Assembly: GCA_030019395.1 (NCBI GenBank)
Contig: JASEES010000007.1
Coordinates: forward strand, 1-64,000
Length of the DNA stretch: 64,000 bases
Direction of reading: 5' to 3'
DNA from: Methanolinea sp.
GTDB taxonomy: Archaea > Halobacteriota > Methanomicrobia > Methanomicrobiales > Methanospirillaceae
Shown here piece by piece: positions 33,028 to 41,973 of this stretch; within the stretch, counting starts at the first letter, position 1, and each line of letters begins with the position of its first letter. Under the pieces are notes generated by a model. That model searched no databases. It saw nothing but the letters and a program-made list of their open reading frames with translations, and had not been told where the DNA came from. The position numbers were made by a program, and so were the translations under genes.

Positions 33028-33825
33028 ATGTCCAGCCACTACCTGGGGCGCAGCGATGCCCCTATCAGTGCGGAGACCTGGGCCCTGCTTGACCGGGCAA
33101 TGGTCGATTCCGCGAAGAGTGTCCTTGCAGGACGGAGACTTCTCGAGATCGAGGGACCGTACGGCCTTGGTCTCAAGGCAGTCCCGCTCGAGGACTGCCG
33201 CGTGAGCGAGTGCCTTGCCGTGAGCCAGTTCGTTCCCGTCCACATGGTCTCTACCCGCTTCTCGCTCGGGTTGCGGGATATCGTGTCCTATGAACAGAAC
33301 GGGCTTCCCTTCTCGGCGGCCCCTGCTGCCCAGGCCGCGATCGAGTGTGCCCGGCAGGAAGACGCCCTCATCTTTGAGGGTGCGGCCGGGATTGCAGGTC
33401 TGACGACCCACGAGGCAACAGGGTCATATGCCCTCTCTTCGTGGAACACGGTGGGCAAAGCTGCGGATGACATCATCCAGGCAATGATTACCCTCGACGA
33501 GGCCGGGTACCACGGCCCCTATGCCCTTGCGCTGGCCCCGGCGCGGTACAACCTTCTGTTCCGGAGATACCTCCAGGGCCAGAGCACCGAACTGGAGCAC
33601 ATCCGGACCATCGTGACGGACGGCATCTTCAAGGCTCCTGTCCTCAAGAGCGGGGGTGTGCTGCTCGCAACCGGGAAACGGTACGCATCAATCGTGCTTG
33701 GCCAGGATATGATGGTGGGGTACGTCGGACCCGCGGGGGACAGTCTCGAGTTCTCGATCACGGAGAGCCTCGCACTCCTGATACGGGAACCTGCGTCCAT
33801 CTGCGTGCTCAGGGACAGGAAGTAG
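33028..33825 (+). CDS. Encapsulin shell protein (HK97-fold, linocin_M18 family)
   Basis: A 265-residue family-1 encapsulin that assembles a hollow protein nanocompartment. Diagnostic segments: N-terminal APISAETWALLDRAMVDSAK, LAGRRLLEIEGPYGLGLKAV (about 32-51), an elongated E-loop region around FSLGLRDI, the P-domain DALIFEGAAGIAGL (about 112-125) and the C-terminal GYVGPAGDSLEFSITESLAL. Length is normal for the family (about 265-290). A GGGGTGAT ribosome site overlaps the cargo stop. A poly-T terminator follows. Confidence 0.95.
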   Translation: MSSHYLGRSDAPISAETWALLDRAMVDSAKSVLAGRRLLEIEGPYGLGLKAVPLEDCRVSECLAVSQFVPVHMVSTRFSLGLRDIVSYEQNGLPFSAAPAAQAAIECARQEDALIFEGAAGIAGLTTHEATGSYALSSWNTVGKAADDIIQAMITLDEAGYHGPYALALAPARYNLLFRRYLQGQSTELEHIRTIVTDGIFKAPVLKSGGVLLATGKRYASIVLGQDMMVGYVGPAGDSLEFSITESLALLIREPASICVLRDRK

Positions 33826-33840
33826 GGTCCCGCATCTCTC

Positions 33841-33847
33841 TTTTTTT
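33841..33847 (+). terminator. Poly-T terminator of the encapsulin operon
   Basis: Seven T residues 16 bases after the encapsulin stop, touching the stop of the convergent helicase gene. Confidence 0.55.
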
Positions 33848-36110
33848 ACCCGGCAGTCAGGACAAGGGAAAGGAGCAGGCGCGCTGCCTTCTTGTCGAGG
33901 GGCTGGTTGTCACTCCCGCACTTGGGCGAGAGGATGCAGGACGGGCACCCGTCCGTGCACGGGCAGTCCGCCACGAGGGAACCGGCAGTTGCAACAATAT
34001 CCTCGCAGATCTCGTATCCCTTCTCGGCAAGGCCGATGCCACCCTCGTACCCGTCGTAAATATAGACCGCAGGGTACCCCGACTCCCCGCCGCAGGGAAC
34101 CGAGAGTCCCCCGATGTCCCAGCGGTCGCACAGGACAAAGAAGGGCATGACGGCAATGAGGGCATGTTCCATCCCGTGGAGCCCGCCGGCGAGGTCACCA
34201 CCGGCCCGGGTGACCGCATCGCAGGTACCGGGGGCAAGCTCGAACCAGAGACCCCGCGTCGCGAACCGGGAGGGGGGAAGGTCGAGGGGTTCGACACCGA
34301 TGACAGTCTCCCTCTCGATCATCCTGTACGCGGTATACTGTTCGGTCACCTCCACGTCCCCGAAGAAGAGGCGGGCGCCGGAAAGATCCCTGCATGCCTT
34401 CACTTCCAGCACCCGGACAGCAGCCGACTTCTGGGGCCGCGTATAGTAATCGACGGTTACGGGGGTCACGCGGACGGTCCGCGCATCGAGGTCGAGGTCA
34501 TCGACCCGGTACTGCTCGCCCTGGTGGAGGAGGATTGCACCCTTGTGGGCTTCCCGGTATGCCTGTGCCCGGTCGAGGGTCTCCAGCACGTGACCGTTGC
34601 ACATGACCGTAAAGGTCTCGCGGGAACCCCCCTCGAGCGAGACAAGGTCTGCGGCCCGCCTGCTCCCCGCGTAGATCCATCCCCGGCGCGTCCGGCCGAG
34701 GAGGTGCTGCCCGGCGAGCGAGGAAACGATTTCCGGGAGGGCCGGGGGGAAGAGGTCGCGATCCGCCTCGCAGTCGAGCGGGAGCTCGGCCGCAGCACAC
34801 AGGACCTGCCCGGAGAGGATGTAGGGGTTTTCGATGTCGATGATCGCGTGCTCCAGCGGGGCGCCGAAGAACGCGGACGGGTGCCGCATGAAGTACTGGT
34901 CGAGGGGATTGGGGGAAGCAACGAGGATTGCAAGTGCATCACGCGCCCCGCGTCCGGCCCGGCCGGCCTGCTGCCATGCTGCCATCATCGTTCCCGGGAA
35001 ACCGGAGAGTACCACGGCATCGAGGGTCCCGACATCGATCCCGAGTTCGAGCGCGTTCGTGGAGACAACGCCCCGGAGTGCACCGGACTTGAGACCTTCC
35101 TCAATCGCCCGCCGCTCTTCCGGGAGGTACCCTGCCCGGTAAGAGGCAATCTTTTCTGCAGGAACGTGCCGGGGAGGCTCCGCTGCGAATTCCCGTGCCC
35201 ACGAAGCGACGAGCTCCGCGGTTCTCCTCGATCCGGAGAAACAGAGGGTCTGCAGTCCGGCCTGCGTGCACAGGGCAAGGATCAGGGCAGAGTCGCGGTG
35301 CATGGACCGGTCGGCGGGCCACTCCCTGCAGGGGTTGTAGAAAGCGATCGTCCGGTGACCGGCAGGTGACCCGTCACGGGTGATCTGCTCGAACGGGACT
35401 CCGCAGAGTTTTTCCGCAAACTGCCCGGCATTGGCAAGCGTGGCCGTGGAGAGGACGAAAAGGGGGTGGGAACCGTGGAACCGGCAGACGCGCCGGAGCC
35501 TCCGCAGGAGGAGGGCAACGTGCGAGCCGAAGACACCGCGGTACCGGTGCGCCTCGTCGATGACAACGGCAGAGAGCCCGGAGAAGAACCGGCTCCACTG
35601 GTGGTGCCAGGAGAGGATGTTGTGGAGTTCGTACGGGTTCGAGAGGACGATGCGGGCTTCCTGCCGGATCCGTGCCCGTGCGGAAGTCGCCGTGTCCCCG
35701 TCGTACACGGCACTGACCGCCCCCGTGCAAAACCCCTCCTCGAGGGCACGAAGCGTCTTGTGCTGGTCACGGGTAAGGGCCTTGGTCGGGTAGAGGAAGA
35801 GGAAAGTCGAGCCCGGTTGCGTGAGAAGGGCCTCGAAGACGGGAAGGGCGAAAGCGAGGGTCTTTCCCGACGCCGTGGGGGTGGTCATCACGACGTTCTT
35901 TTTTTCCCGGAATGCCTGCACCGCTTCGCACTGGTGGGAGTAGAGGCGTATTTTCCGGGAATCGAGGAACCCCTGTATCTGCCCGGGAAAGGGAGGGTCC
36001 GGCGTGCCATAACGAGGTTCCCGCGGGGGTATTTCCTCTGCATGGATCCAGCCGTCCGCGAGGCGGGAATCCCCGCGAAGGGACCGGAGAGCATCTCCCG
36101 GGACTGTCAT
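33846..36110 (-). CDS. MrfA-like DEAD/DEAH helicase with C-terminal zinc domain (DUF1998)
   Basis: A 754-residue SF2 helicase. RecA1 has MTTPTASGKTLAF (motif I, about 75-87), VVIDEAHRYRGV (motif II) and LSTATLANAG (motif III). RecA2 has GVVSTNALELGIDVG and AWQQAGRAGRGARD (motif VI, about 386-399). The C-terminus has the four-Cys site CPCTDGCPSCILSPKC (about 717-732) typical of the YprA/MrfA/Hrq1 group. Its start overlaps the exonuclease gene by 4 bases, the same pairing as bacterial mrfA-mrfB, which removes mitomycin adducts and crosslinks independently of UvrABC. Function in archaea is inferred. Confidence 0.88.
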   Translation of the reverse strand: MTVPGDALRSLRGDSRLADGWIHAEEIPPREPRYGTPDPPFPGQIQGFLDSRKIRLYSHQCEAVQAFREKKNVVMTTPTASGKTLAFALPVFEALLTQPGSTFLFLYPTKALTRDQHKTLRALEEGFCTGAVSAVYDGDTATSARARIRQEARIVLSNPYELHNILSWHHQWSRFFSGLSAVVIDEAHRYRGVFGSHVALLLRRLRRVCRFHGSHPLFVLSTATLANAGQFAEKLCGVPFEQITRDGSPAGHRTIAFYNPCREWPADRSMHRDSALILALCTQAGLQTLCFSGSRRTAELVASWAREFAAEPPRHVPAEKIASYRAGYLPEERRAIEEGLKSGALRGVVSTNALELGIDVGTLDAVVLSGFPGTMMAAWQQAGRAGRGARDALAILVASPNPLDQYFMRHPSAFFGAPLEHAIIDIENPYILSGQVLCAAAELPLDCEADRDLFPPALPEIVSSLAGQHLLGRTRRGWIYAGSRRAADLVSLEGGSRETFTVMCNGHVLETLDRAQAYREAHKGAILLHQGEQYRVDDLDLDARTVRVTPVTVDYYTRPQKSAAVRVLEVKACRDLSGARLFFGDVEVTEQYTAYRMIERETVIGVEPLDLPPSRFATRGLWFELAPGTCDAVTRAGGDLAGGLHGMEHALIAVMPFFVLCDRWDIGGLSVPCGGESGYPAVYIYDGYEGGIGLAEKGYEICEDIVATAGSLVADCPCTDGCPSCILSPKCGSDNQPLDKKAARLLLSLVLTAG

Positions 36111-37177
36111 GCGGCCTCCACGAGGTGAAAAAAGAGGCGGGCGAGGGAGACGAGATCCTGGCAGTTGTGCTCCACGATGGGGACAAGCGGACCGGGGTTG
36201 TCATGGATCGCGTAGGCCTCGTAGAATTCCGGGACCATCATGGAGGGGACGTCCTGGTCCCTCGTGATCCCAAAGAGCCCCCGTTCGAGGGTGCAGAGCC
36301 GGCAGTCTGGATATTTCTGCCCGAAAAGTCTCCTTGCAGGATGCAGGACATCGAAGTGGGTCACGGCAGCCGGGAACATCCCGCCGTAGAGTGCGCACCT
36401 CTCCCGCAGGTAGGGGACGTCAAAGGCCCTGCCGTTGAACGTGACGATGACACCCCTCTTCCGGACGGCTTCCCCTGCCGCGAGGAGAGCGGGCAGTTCT
36501 TCCTCCATGGACCGCACGAGGAACTGGTCTGTTGCGAGCCGTCCGCCCTCCACGAACGCGACGCCGACGAGGATGATGGGCCTTTGGAATATCCCGAGGG
36601 TCTCGATATCGAGGAAGAGGAAGTCGGAGAGGTCAAAGAGCCGGGCAGACGCGAGGTGCCGGGAATGGGACGGCGGGTACCAGCGGGAGACGAGGGAAAG
36701 CACGTCGCAGGGCGAACCCTCCTCCAGGACCCGGAGGCATTCCCGGGCGGGAGCGGAGAACCGGCGGTGCTGGAGGAGGTCGGGGATGGTCCGGTAGCCC
36801 CGGCCTTTCAGGTACCTCTTCGTCTGCTTCCCTATCCCGTAGACGAGCGAGAGGTCGGCAAGGAGTGCACGGCGGGTCGAATCCCCGTCCCACGGGGGGA
36901 GGGGGAGGGGATGCCTGCGGGATATGCAGTAGGTGTCTCCCTCCGGTGTCGCGACAAACCGTCCCGGGAACACGTCTTCGAGGGTCCTGTCCTGGAACAT
37001 CCGCAGGAGCGCTGTCCTGTACGAGACGGCGGCGCGGTACTCGGACTCGGGCACAGGGGAGCGGGAGAGGAATGCCCGGTGGAGCCTGTCGTTTTTGATG
37101 ACCGAGTATTCCTGCGACCCGGTCACGCGATCCCGCCAGAGCCTGCTGGCAGTCTCGAAGACAAGCGGCATTGTCAT
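36107..37177 (-). CDS. MrfB-like DnaQ-type 3'-5' exonuclease (YprB RNase H-like domain)
   Basis: A 356-residue protein. Residues about 110-150 include a helix-hairpin-helix-like segment (LVYGIGKQTKRYLKGRG). The C-terminal half is a DEDD exonuclease: FLFLDIETLGIF (about 187-198, first Asp-Glu), VIVTFNGRAFDVPYL (second Asp, about 243-257) and VEHNCQDLVSLARL (third Asp, about 335-348). Transcribed first, then the helicase, overlapping by 4 bases (ATGA). The pair is expected to unwind and degrade DNA carrying a lesion. The start is not supported by a strong ribosome site. Confidence 0.87.
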   Translation of the reverse strand: MTMPLVFETASRLWRDRVTGSQEYSVIKNDRLHRAFLSRSPVPESEYRAAVSYRTALLRMFQDRTLEDVFPGRFVATPEGDTYCISRRHPLPLPPWDGDSTRRALLADLSLVYGIGKQTKRYLKGRGYRTIPDLLQHRRFSAPARECLRVLEEGSPCDVLSLVSRWYPPSHSRHLASARLFDLSDFLFLDIETLGIFQRPIILVGVAFVEGGRLATDQFLVRSMEEELPALLAAGEAVRKRGVIVTFNGRAFDVPYLRERCALYGGMFPAAVTHFDVLHPARRLFGQKYPDCRLCTLERGLFGITRDQDVPSMMVPEFYEAYAIHDNPGPLVPIVEHNCQDLVSLARLFFHLVEAA

Positions 37178-37369
37178 GGGATGGACAGGGAAGGATTCTG
37201 GAGAGGATACACTTGAGACCTCACCGTGCAGGGTGAAAGTGAGAATACCGGGATGGGGAAGCAGGCCTGTGCCGGAACCATCATGGGTGCCGCGGATGAG
37301 AAATGTACAGTCACCGGTTGCCCGGTAAAAACCCGCGAGGATTGGGCAGGAATAGGGAAAGGGTGTGGT

Positions 37370-38158
37370 ATGGCAGGTATCCGCGGTTTTCTCATCGACA
37401 TTGACGGTGTCATCTCCACCGGCAGCGATCCCGTGCCGGGCGCGGCAGGCACGATCGCGTGGCTGCAGGAGGCAGGGTATCCCTTCCGGTTCCTCTCGAA
37501 CAGCACGAGGAGGTCTGTTCAGGGCATCTCGCGGAGACTCACGGGCATGGGAATTCCCGCCGGGCCGGACAGCATCTTGACGCCGGCAGTCGCGGCAGCA
37601 TCCCTCGCCCGGCAGAGGGGCTGGTCACGCGCGTTCCTGGTCACGACGGAGGATGTGAAGGAAGACTTTTTGCGCGCAGGCATTGTGCCCTGCGGGGAGG
37701 CCTGCGACTGCATCGTTGTCGGGGACTGCGGGAAGAGCTTCTCGTACGACACCCTGAACGCGGCTTTCCGGCTTGCCATCGCCGGCACCCCCGTGCTCGC
37801 CCTCGAAAAGGACCGCTATTTCCGTGACGACGACGGGCTTTCCCTCTCGGCAGGCCCGTTCGTCGCAGCGCTCGAGTACGCAGCGGGACGGCAGGCAGAA
37901 CTCGTCGGGAAGCCTGCACAATCCTATTTCCTCGCAGCCCTTGCGTCCCTCGGCCTTGCCCCCGGCGAGGTGGCGATGATCGGGGACGACGCCATCTCGG
38001 ACGTGCAGGGGGCAATGGACGCCGGGATGGCGGGCATCCTCGTCCGGACCGGGAAATACTCGCCGGATGCCCTTGCGGCGTGCAGGAGACCGCCGACGGC
38101 AGTCCTCCCCTCCATAGCAGCCCTTCGGGAATACATGGAAGGCAGGGGAACGGGGTGA
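37370..38158 (+). CDS. HAD-superfamily phosphatase, subclass IIA (NagD/LHPP-like)
   Basis: A 262-residue HAD hydrolase. Motif I is FLIDIDGVIS (about 7-16; the nucleophile Asp is first), motif II Ser/Asn in RFLSNSTRRSV (about 42-52), the conserved Lys in VGKPAQSYF, and motif III MIGDDAISDVQGAMDAGM (about 203-220). The IIA cap lies between motifs II and III. Likely a phosphatase for a small sugar phosphate or phospho-amino acid; substrate unknown. ATG 37370 is chosen as the start of homology; the upstream extension is not conserved. Overlaps the next gene by 4 bases (GTGA). Confidence 0.87.
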   Translation: MAGIRGFLIDIDGVISTGSDPVPGAAGTIAWLQEAGYPFRFLSNSTRRSVQGISRRLTGMGIPAGPDSILTPAVAAASLARQRGWSRAFLVTTEDVKEDFLRAGIVPCGEACDCIVVGDCGKSFSYDTLNAAFRLAIAGTPVLALEKDRYFRDDDGLSLSAGPFVAALEYAAGRQAELVGKPAQSYFLAALASLGLAPGEVAMIGDDAISDVQGAMDAGMAGILVRTGKYSPDALAACRRPPTAVLPSIAALREYMEGRGTG

Positions 38159-39306
38159 CCGGGGTGGGTACGCGCACCCTGCTCTCCGTTGTCCTTGCAA
38201 TTGCACTTTTCATGACTGGTGCCGGCTGCCTCGACCTGCTCCCCTGGACACACCCGCCTGCCATCTACCCCTCCATCGTTCCGGTGCAGGGAGGAGCCAT
38301 GCCCCGCCCCCCGGTCTACAGGTTTCCCTTCCAGGACTATTCCGTGACCATCGACGTGCCGGTGGACGCGGCGGTGTATGCAGGCGCCAGGAACGCGGAC
38401 AAGGGCGCCCGGATCTTTGACCAGGACATCACGGAGGACGAATGGAGGGCAGGAATTTACCGTGCCCTCATGGAGGACCCGGAGCAGGAAGGGTTCTTTG
38501 CGGGTCTCCTCTCTGCACTCCGGAGCGTCCGCGACACCCGGGCCCTCGACAGCGACGAGTATGCCGAGCTCCTCGCGGTCTTCGTCCAGTCCATCCCGTA
38601 CGAGACCCGGAAGTCCTCTGATCCCCGGTTCCCGGTCGAGGTCTACGTGGACGGTGCAGGTGACTGCGATGACAAGAGCCTCCTCCTTGCGTCCCTGCTC
38701 GCCCGCGAGGGTTACCGGGCAGCACTCCTCTATTTCGGGCCGGAAGCCCACATGGCCGTCGGGGTGGGGTGCAGCGGTCCGGGCTACAGGCACACGGGGT
38801 ATGCGTATATCGAGACAACGAACGTCACATTCGTCGGCGTGCCTCCCCGGGAACTTGCCGATGGTGTACGCCTCGAATCGTTCCCGACCATCATCCCGGT
38901 GGGCTCGGGGACACTCAATTACACCCGCTGTCCGGAGACGGGGGCTCTTTCCCGTGCCATGGAGAAGACGGGGGATGAAGCGGACTCGCTCCGGGTGCGC
39001 ATCCGTGATCTCGAAGAGGACCTTTTGCAGAAGAAATCGGAGCTGGAAGCCCTGAGGGTGGAGATGGAGGGGATGAAGAGGCATGGCAACGTGGCCGGGT
39101 ATAATTCCCGCGTTGCACGGTACAATGCAGGGGTAACGGAGTACAACACCATGCGGGCCCGGCTCTCTGACCTTGTCACCCGCTACAACCGGCTCGTCGA
39201 TACCTATAATACCCTTTCCTCGCACCAGTTCGACCGGAAAGGCATGTATGCAGGGCTTGCATCGGTGGGGGATCCATCGGACCCCCGGGGAAGCGTGCCG
39301 GCATGA
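38155..39306 (+). CDS. Lipoprotein with transglutaminase-like domain and coiled coil
   Basis: Starting at GTG 38155 gives 383 residues. The signal peptide (LLSVVLAIALFMTGAGC) ends in a lipobox-like TGAGC, so lipid anchoring outside the membrane is likely. Residues about 140-230 look like a transglutaminase-like fold: GDCDDKSLLLASLLAREGY (Cys-Asp), then HMAVGVG and a later Asp/His. The last 120 residues form a long coiled coil (EADSLRVRIRDLEEDLLQKK) with YN repeats. Possibly a cell-envelope peptidase or scaffold. Coupled to the HAD gene by a GTGA overlap. Confidence 0.78.
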   Translation: MTGVGTRTLLSVVLAIALFMTGAGCLDLLPWTHPPAIYPSIVPVQGGAMPRPPVYRFPFQDYSVTIDVPVDAAVYAGARNADKGARIFDQDITEDEWRAGIYRALMEDPEQEGFFAGLLSALRSVRDTRALDSDEYAELLAVFVQSIPYETRKSSDPRFPVEVYVDGAGDCDDKSLLLASLLAREGYRAALLYFGPEAHMAVGVGCSGPGYRHTGYAYIETTNVTFVGVPPRELADGVRLESFPTIIPVGSGTLNYTRCPETGALSRAMEKTGDEADSLRVRIRDLEEDLLQKKSELEALRVEMEGMKRHGNVAGYNSRVARYNAGVTEYNTMRARLSDLVTRYNRLVDTYNTLSSHQFDRKGMYAGLASVGDPSDPRGSVPA

Positions 39307-39382
39307 GGAGATGGGAACGTTCACAACCGTTTAATCCTATCCCCTCGAGATGTATCAGCAAGGGAATGCCAGGAGGAAAGAG

Positions 39383-40117
39383 ATGCTCGAGATAGAAGAC
39401 CTGCATGTGAAGATCGGGGACAGGGAAGTCCTCCATGACATCAACCTGACCATCAGGGAAGGTGAGACGCACGTGCTCATGGGCCCGAACGGGTCGGGGA
39501 AGACGACGCTGCTGCGTGCCATCATGGGATTTTCCGGTCTCGACGTCACGAAGGGAACGATACGGTTCAAGGGAAAGGACATCACAAACCTCCCCATCCA
39601 CGAGCGGGCGAAGATGGGTATCGGGATGCTCTTCCAGCGCCCCCCGACCATCTCGGGCCTCAAGCTCGGCAAGCTCCTTGCAGTCACGTCCGGTGACCGG
39701 ACCGCGATGGTCAGCGAGTACGCGCGGTTCCTCCACATGGATGCATTCATGGACCGTGCGATCAACCTCGGTTTCTCCGGCGGCGAGATCAAGAGGAGCG
39801 AAGTCCTCCAGCTCATGGTCCAGCAGCCCGATTTCGTGATGCTTGACGAGCCGGAGAGCGGGGTCGACCTCGAGAACATCACCCTGATTGGAAACGCGAT
39901 TGCACGCCTGCTCGAAAAGGACGTCCACATCGTGAACAGGAAGAAGAGCGGCCTTGTCATCACGCACACGGGCTACATCCTCGATTACCTGGATGCAGAC
40001 TTCGGGCACGTGATGTGCGACGGCGCCTTCCGGTGCCACGGGAACCCCCGCGAGATCCTCAAGGTGATCAAGACATCCGGGTACAAGGAGTGCCTTGCAT
40101 GCCAGAAGATCCAGTAA
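39383..40117 (+). CDS. sufC: Fe-S cluster assembly ATPase SufC
   Basis: A 244-residue soluble ABC ATPase. Walker A GPNGSGKTTLL (about 35-45), signature LGFSGGEIKRSEVLQ (about 131-145), Walker B FVMLDEPESGVDLENI. ATG 39383 follows AGGAGG by 6 bases. With SufB alone it forms the two-component (SmsCB-type) Fe-S assembly machinery typical of methanogens, which lack SufS/SufD/SufE. Confidence 0.95.
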   Translation: MLEIEDLHVKIGDREVLHDINLTIREGETHVLMGPNGSGKTTLLRAIMGFSGLDVTKGTIRFKGKDITNLPIHERAKMGIGMLFQRPPTISGLKLGKLLAVTSGDRTAMVSEYARFLHMDAFMDRAINLGFSGGEIKRSEVLQLMVQQPDFVMLDEPESGVDLENITLIGNAIARLLEKDVHIVNRKKSGLVITHTGYILDYLDADFGHVMCDGAFRCHGNPREILKVIKTSGYKECLACQKIQ

Positions 40118-41214
40118 AGATGAGCGAACTTTCGCCCGAAGACAGGGAGAGGCTGACCCTGACGGGCCTCGAAGTGGAGATGAAGAACAGGGAGGGCAGC
40201 TTCTTCCAGGTCGACCAGGAGATCAGGCAGTGGACCTCCCTCAACGAGAGAATCGAGATCCTGCCCATCCACGAGGCGCTCCGGAAGTACGAATGGCTCT
40301 CCGGTTATTCATGGAACCTCGTCAAAAAGGACAAGGACCAGTACACGAAGTACGTCGCGGACCAGCCCGAACCGCGGGGGTTCGTGATCATCGCCCGCAG
40401 GGGGAGCAAGACGATATACCCCCTCCAGGCATGCCTTTTCCTTGCCCGGAGCCCCGTCCAGCACGTGCATAACATCATCATCGCGGAGGAGGGTGCCGAG
40501 CTGCACATCATATCGGGCTGTGCCAGTGCCTCCTACACGAAGACCGGGTCGCACATCGGGGTGAGCGAGTTCTACGTGGGCAGGGGCGCCCGCATCACCT
40601 CGACGATGATCCACAACTGGGGCGAGGAGATCAGCGTCTTTCCGCGGAGCGCCGCCCGCGTGGAGGAGGATGGCGTGTTCATCTCGAACTACGTCTGCAT
40701 GCAGCCGGTCAGGAAGGTCCAGATGGCGCCCTTTGTCGATCTTGCAGGAAGGAACGCGATTGCCCGGTTCAGCAGCATCGTCGTGTGCACCCAGGGGTCG
40801 TACATGGATCTCGGGTCCGTTGCACGTCTGGCGGCAGAGGGGTCGGGCGCCGAGCTGGTCACGCGGGCGATCACCACGGGCGGGACGATCATCTCCCGCG
40901 GCATGATCGAGGGTGCGGCGCGGCACACGAAAGGGCACATCGAGTGCAGGGGGCTCATCCTCCGTGACGGGGTCATCCATGCCATCCCGGAGATCAAGGG
41001 CGATGTCGTGGACACCGAGCTCTCGCACGAGGCTGCCGTCGGAAAGATCGCCCGTGACGAGATCGAGTACCTGATGTCACGGGGCCTTGACGAGGACGTC
41101 GCGACCGCGACCATCATCAGGGGTTTCCTCGACGTGAGGATAGCAGGTCTCCCCGACGCCCTCCAGGCCCAGATCGATGCAGCCATCGACTCCGCCGAGA
41201 AGAGCGGGTTCTAG
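40099..41214 (+). CDS. sufB: Fe-S cluster scaffold protein SufB (SufBD family)
   Basis: A 371-residue SufBD core protein without the long N-terminal extension of bacterial SufB. The right-handed beta-helix region includes VHNIIIAEEGAELHIISGC and MIEGAARHTKGHIECRGLIL (about 280-299), ending with EIEYLMSRGLDEDVATATII. The start at 40099 has AAGGAG 8 bases upstream and overlaps sufC by 19 bases; ATG 40120 is an alternative 3 bases after the sufC stop. Scaffold for building Fe-S clusters with SufC. Confidence 0.94.
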   Translation: MPEDPVKMSELSPEDRERLTLTGLEVEMKNREGSFFQVDQEIRQWTSLNERIEILPIHEALRKYEWLSGYSWNLVKKDKDQYTKYVADQPEPRGFVIIARRGSKTIYPLQACLFLARSPVQHVHNIIIAEEGAELHIISGCASASYTKTGSHIGVSEFYVGRGARITSTMIHNWGEEISVFPRSAARVEEDGVFISNYVCMQPVRKVQMAPFVDLAGRNAIARFSSIVVCTQGSYMDLGSVARLAAEGSGAELVTRAITTGGTIISRGMIEGAARHTKGHIECRGLILRDGVIHAIPEIKGDVVDTELSHEAAVGKIARDEIEYLMSRGLDEDVATATIIRGFLDVRIAGLPDALQAQIDAAIDSAEKSGF

Positions 41215-41315
41215 GCAGGGTTCCGTTCCGTCTCCCGGCCCGGGATGGATACTTTGAAGAGGAAGGGGACATTCCTTAGGGGAAAGGAAGAGAGATCGGG
41301 GAGGAGGTGGTTGCC

Positions 41316-41966
41316 GTGGCAGAGGATCCCTACGCAGGAGAGAGGGAGGCGATGGTCGCAACCCAGATAGAGGCCCGGGGGATAAGCGACAGGAGGGTCC
41401 TCGAGGCGATGCGCAAGGTCCCCCGCCACCTCTTCGTGCCGCCGGGGTACGCAAGTGCGGCGTACAGGGATCATCCCCTCCCCATCGGTCACGGGCAGAC
41501 CATCTCCCAGCCTTACATCGTCGCACTGATGACCGAACTCCTCGCTGTCTCCCCGGGGGACCGCGTCCTCGAGGTGGGTGCAGGGAGCGGGTACCAGGCC
41601 GCGATCCTCGCAACCCTCGGTGCCGTTGTCTATTCCATCGAGCGGATACCGGAGGTCGCAAAGAGTGCAGAGGAGAACCTCAAAAGGGCCGGCATCCCGA
41701 ATGTCCATGTCATCGTGGGCGACGGGACACGCGGCCACCCGCCGGCTGCACCGTACCAGGGAATCATCGTCACCGCGGCGGCACCGGCGATCCCCCGGCC
41801 CCTCGTGGAGCAGCTCGCCGAGGGCGGGCGCCTTGTCGCACCGGTCGGAAGCCGCGACCTCCAGGAACTCGTGAAACTCGAAAAGAGGGAGGGCAGGGTC
41901 ACGAAGACGTCCTACGGCGGGGTCGTGTTCGTCCCCCTCGTCGGCGAGCACGGGTGGGAGGGCTAG
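41316..41966 (+). CDS. pcm: Protein-L-isoaspartate O-methyltransferase
   Basis: A 216-residue repair enzyme methylating isoaspartyl residues. The SAM-binding motif VLEVGAGSGYQAAILATLG (about 75-93), the family motif PLPIGHGQTISQPYIVALM (about 49-67) and the post-I motif VYSIERIPEVA are clear. The GTG at 41316 sits 6 bases after GAGGAGGTGG; the upstream GTG 41307 lies inside that ribosome site and is less likely. Followed 7 bases later by the cyclase-family gene. Confidence 0.94.
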   Translation: MAEDPYAGEREAMVATQIEARGISDRRVLEAMRKVPRHLFVPPGYASAAYRDHPLPIGHGQTISQPYIVALMTELLAVSPGDRVLEVGAGSGYQAAILATLGAVVYSIERIPEVAKSAEENLKRAGIPNVHVIVGDGTRGHPPAAPYQGIIVTAAAPAIPRPLVEQLAEGGRLVAPVGSRDLQELVKLEKREGRVTKTSYGGVVFVPLVGEHGWEG

Positions 41967-41973
41967 GCGAAAA

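Noticed and set aside
33028-33825. Encapsulin gene as part of a prophage capsid
   Set aside because: No portal, terminase, tail or integrase genes nearby; a ferritin-like cargo with a docking tail precedes it.
36870-36895. tRNA-like T-arm sequence (GGTCGAATCCCC)
   Set aside because: It lies inside the MrfB-like coding region and has no matching acceptor or anticodon stems nearby.
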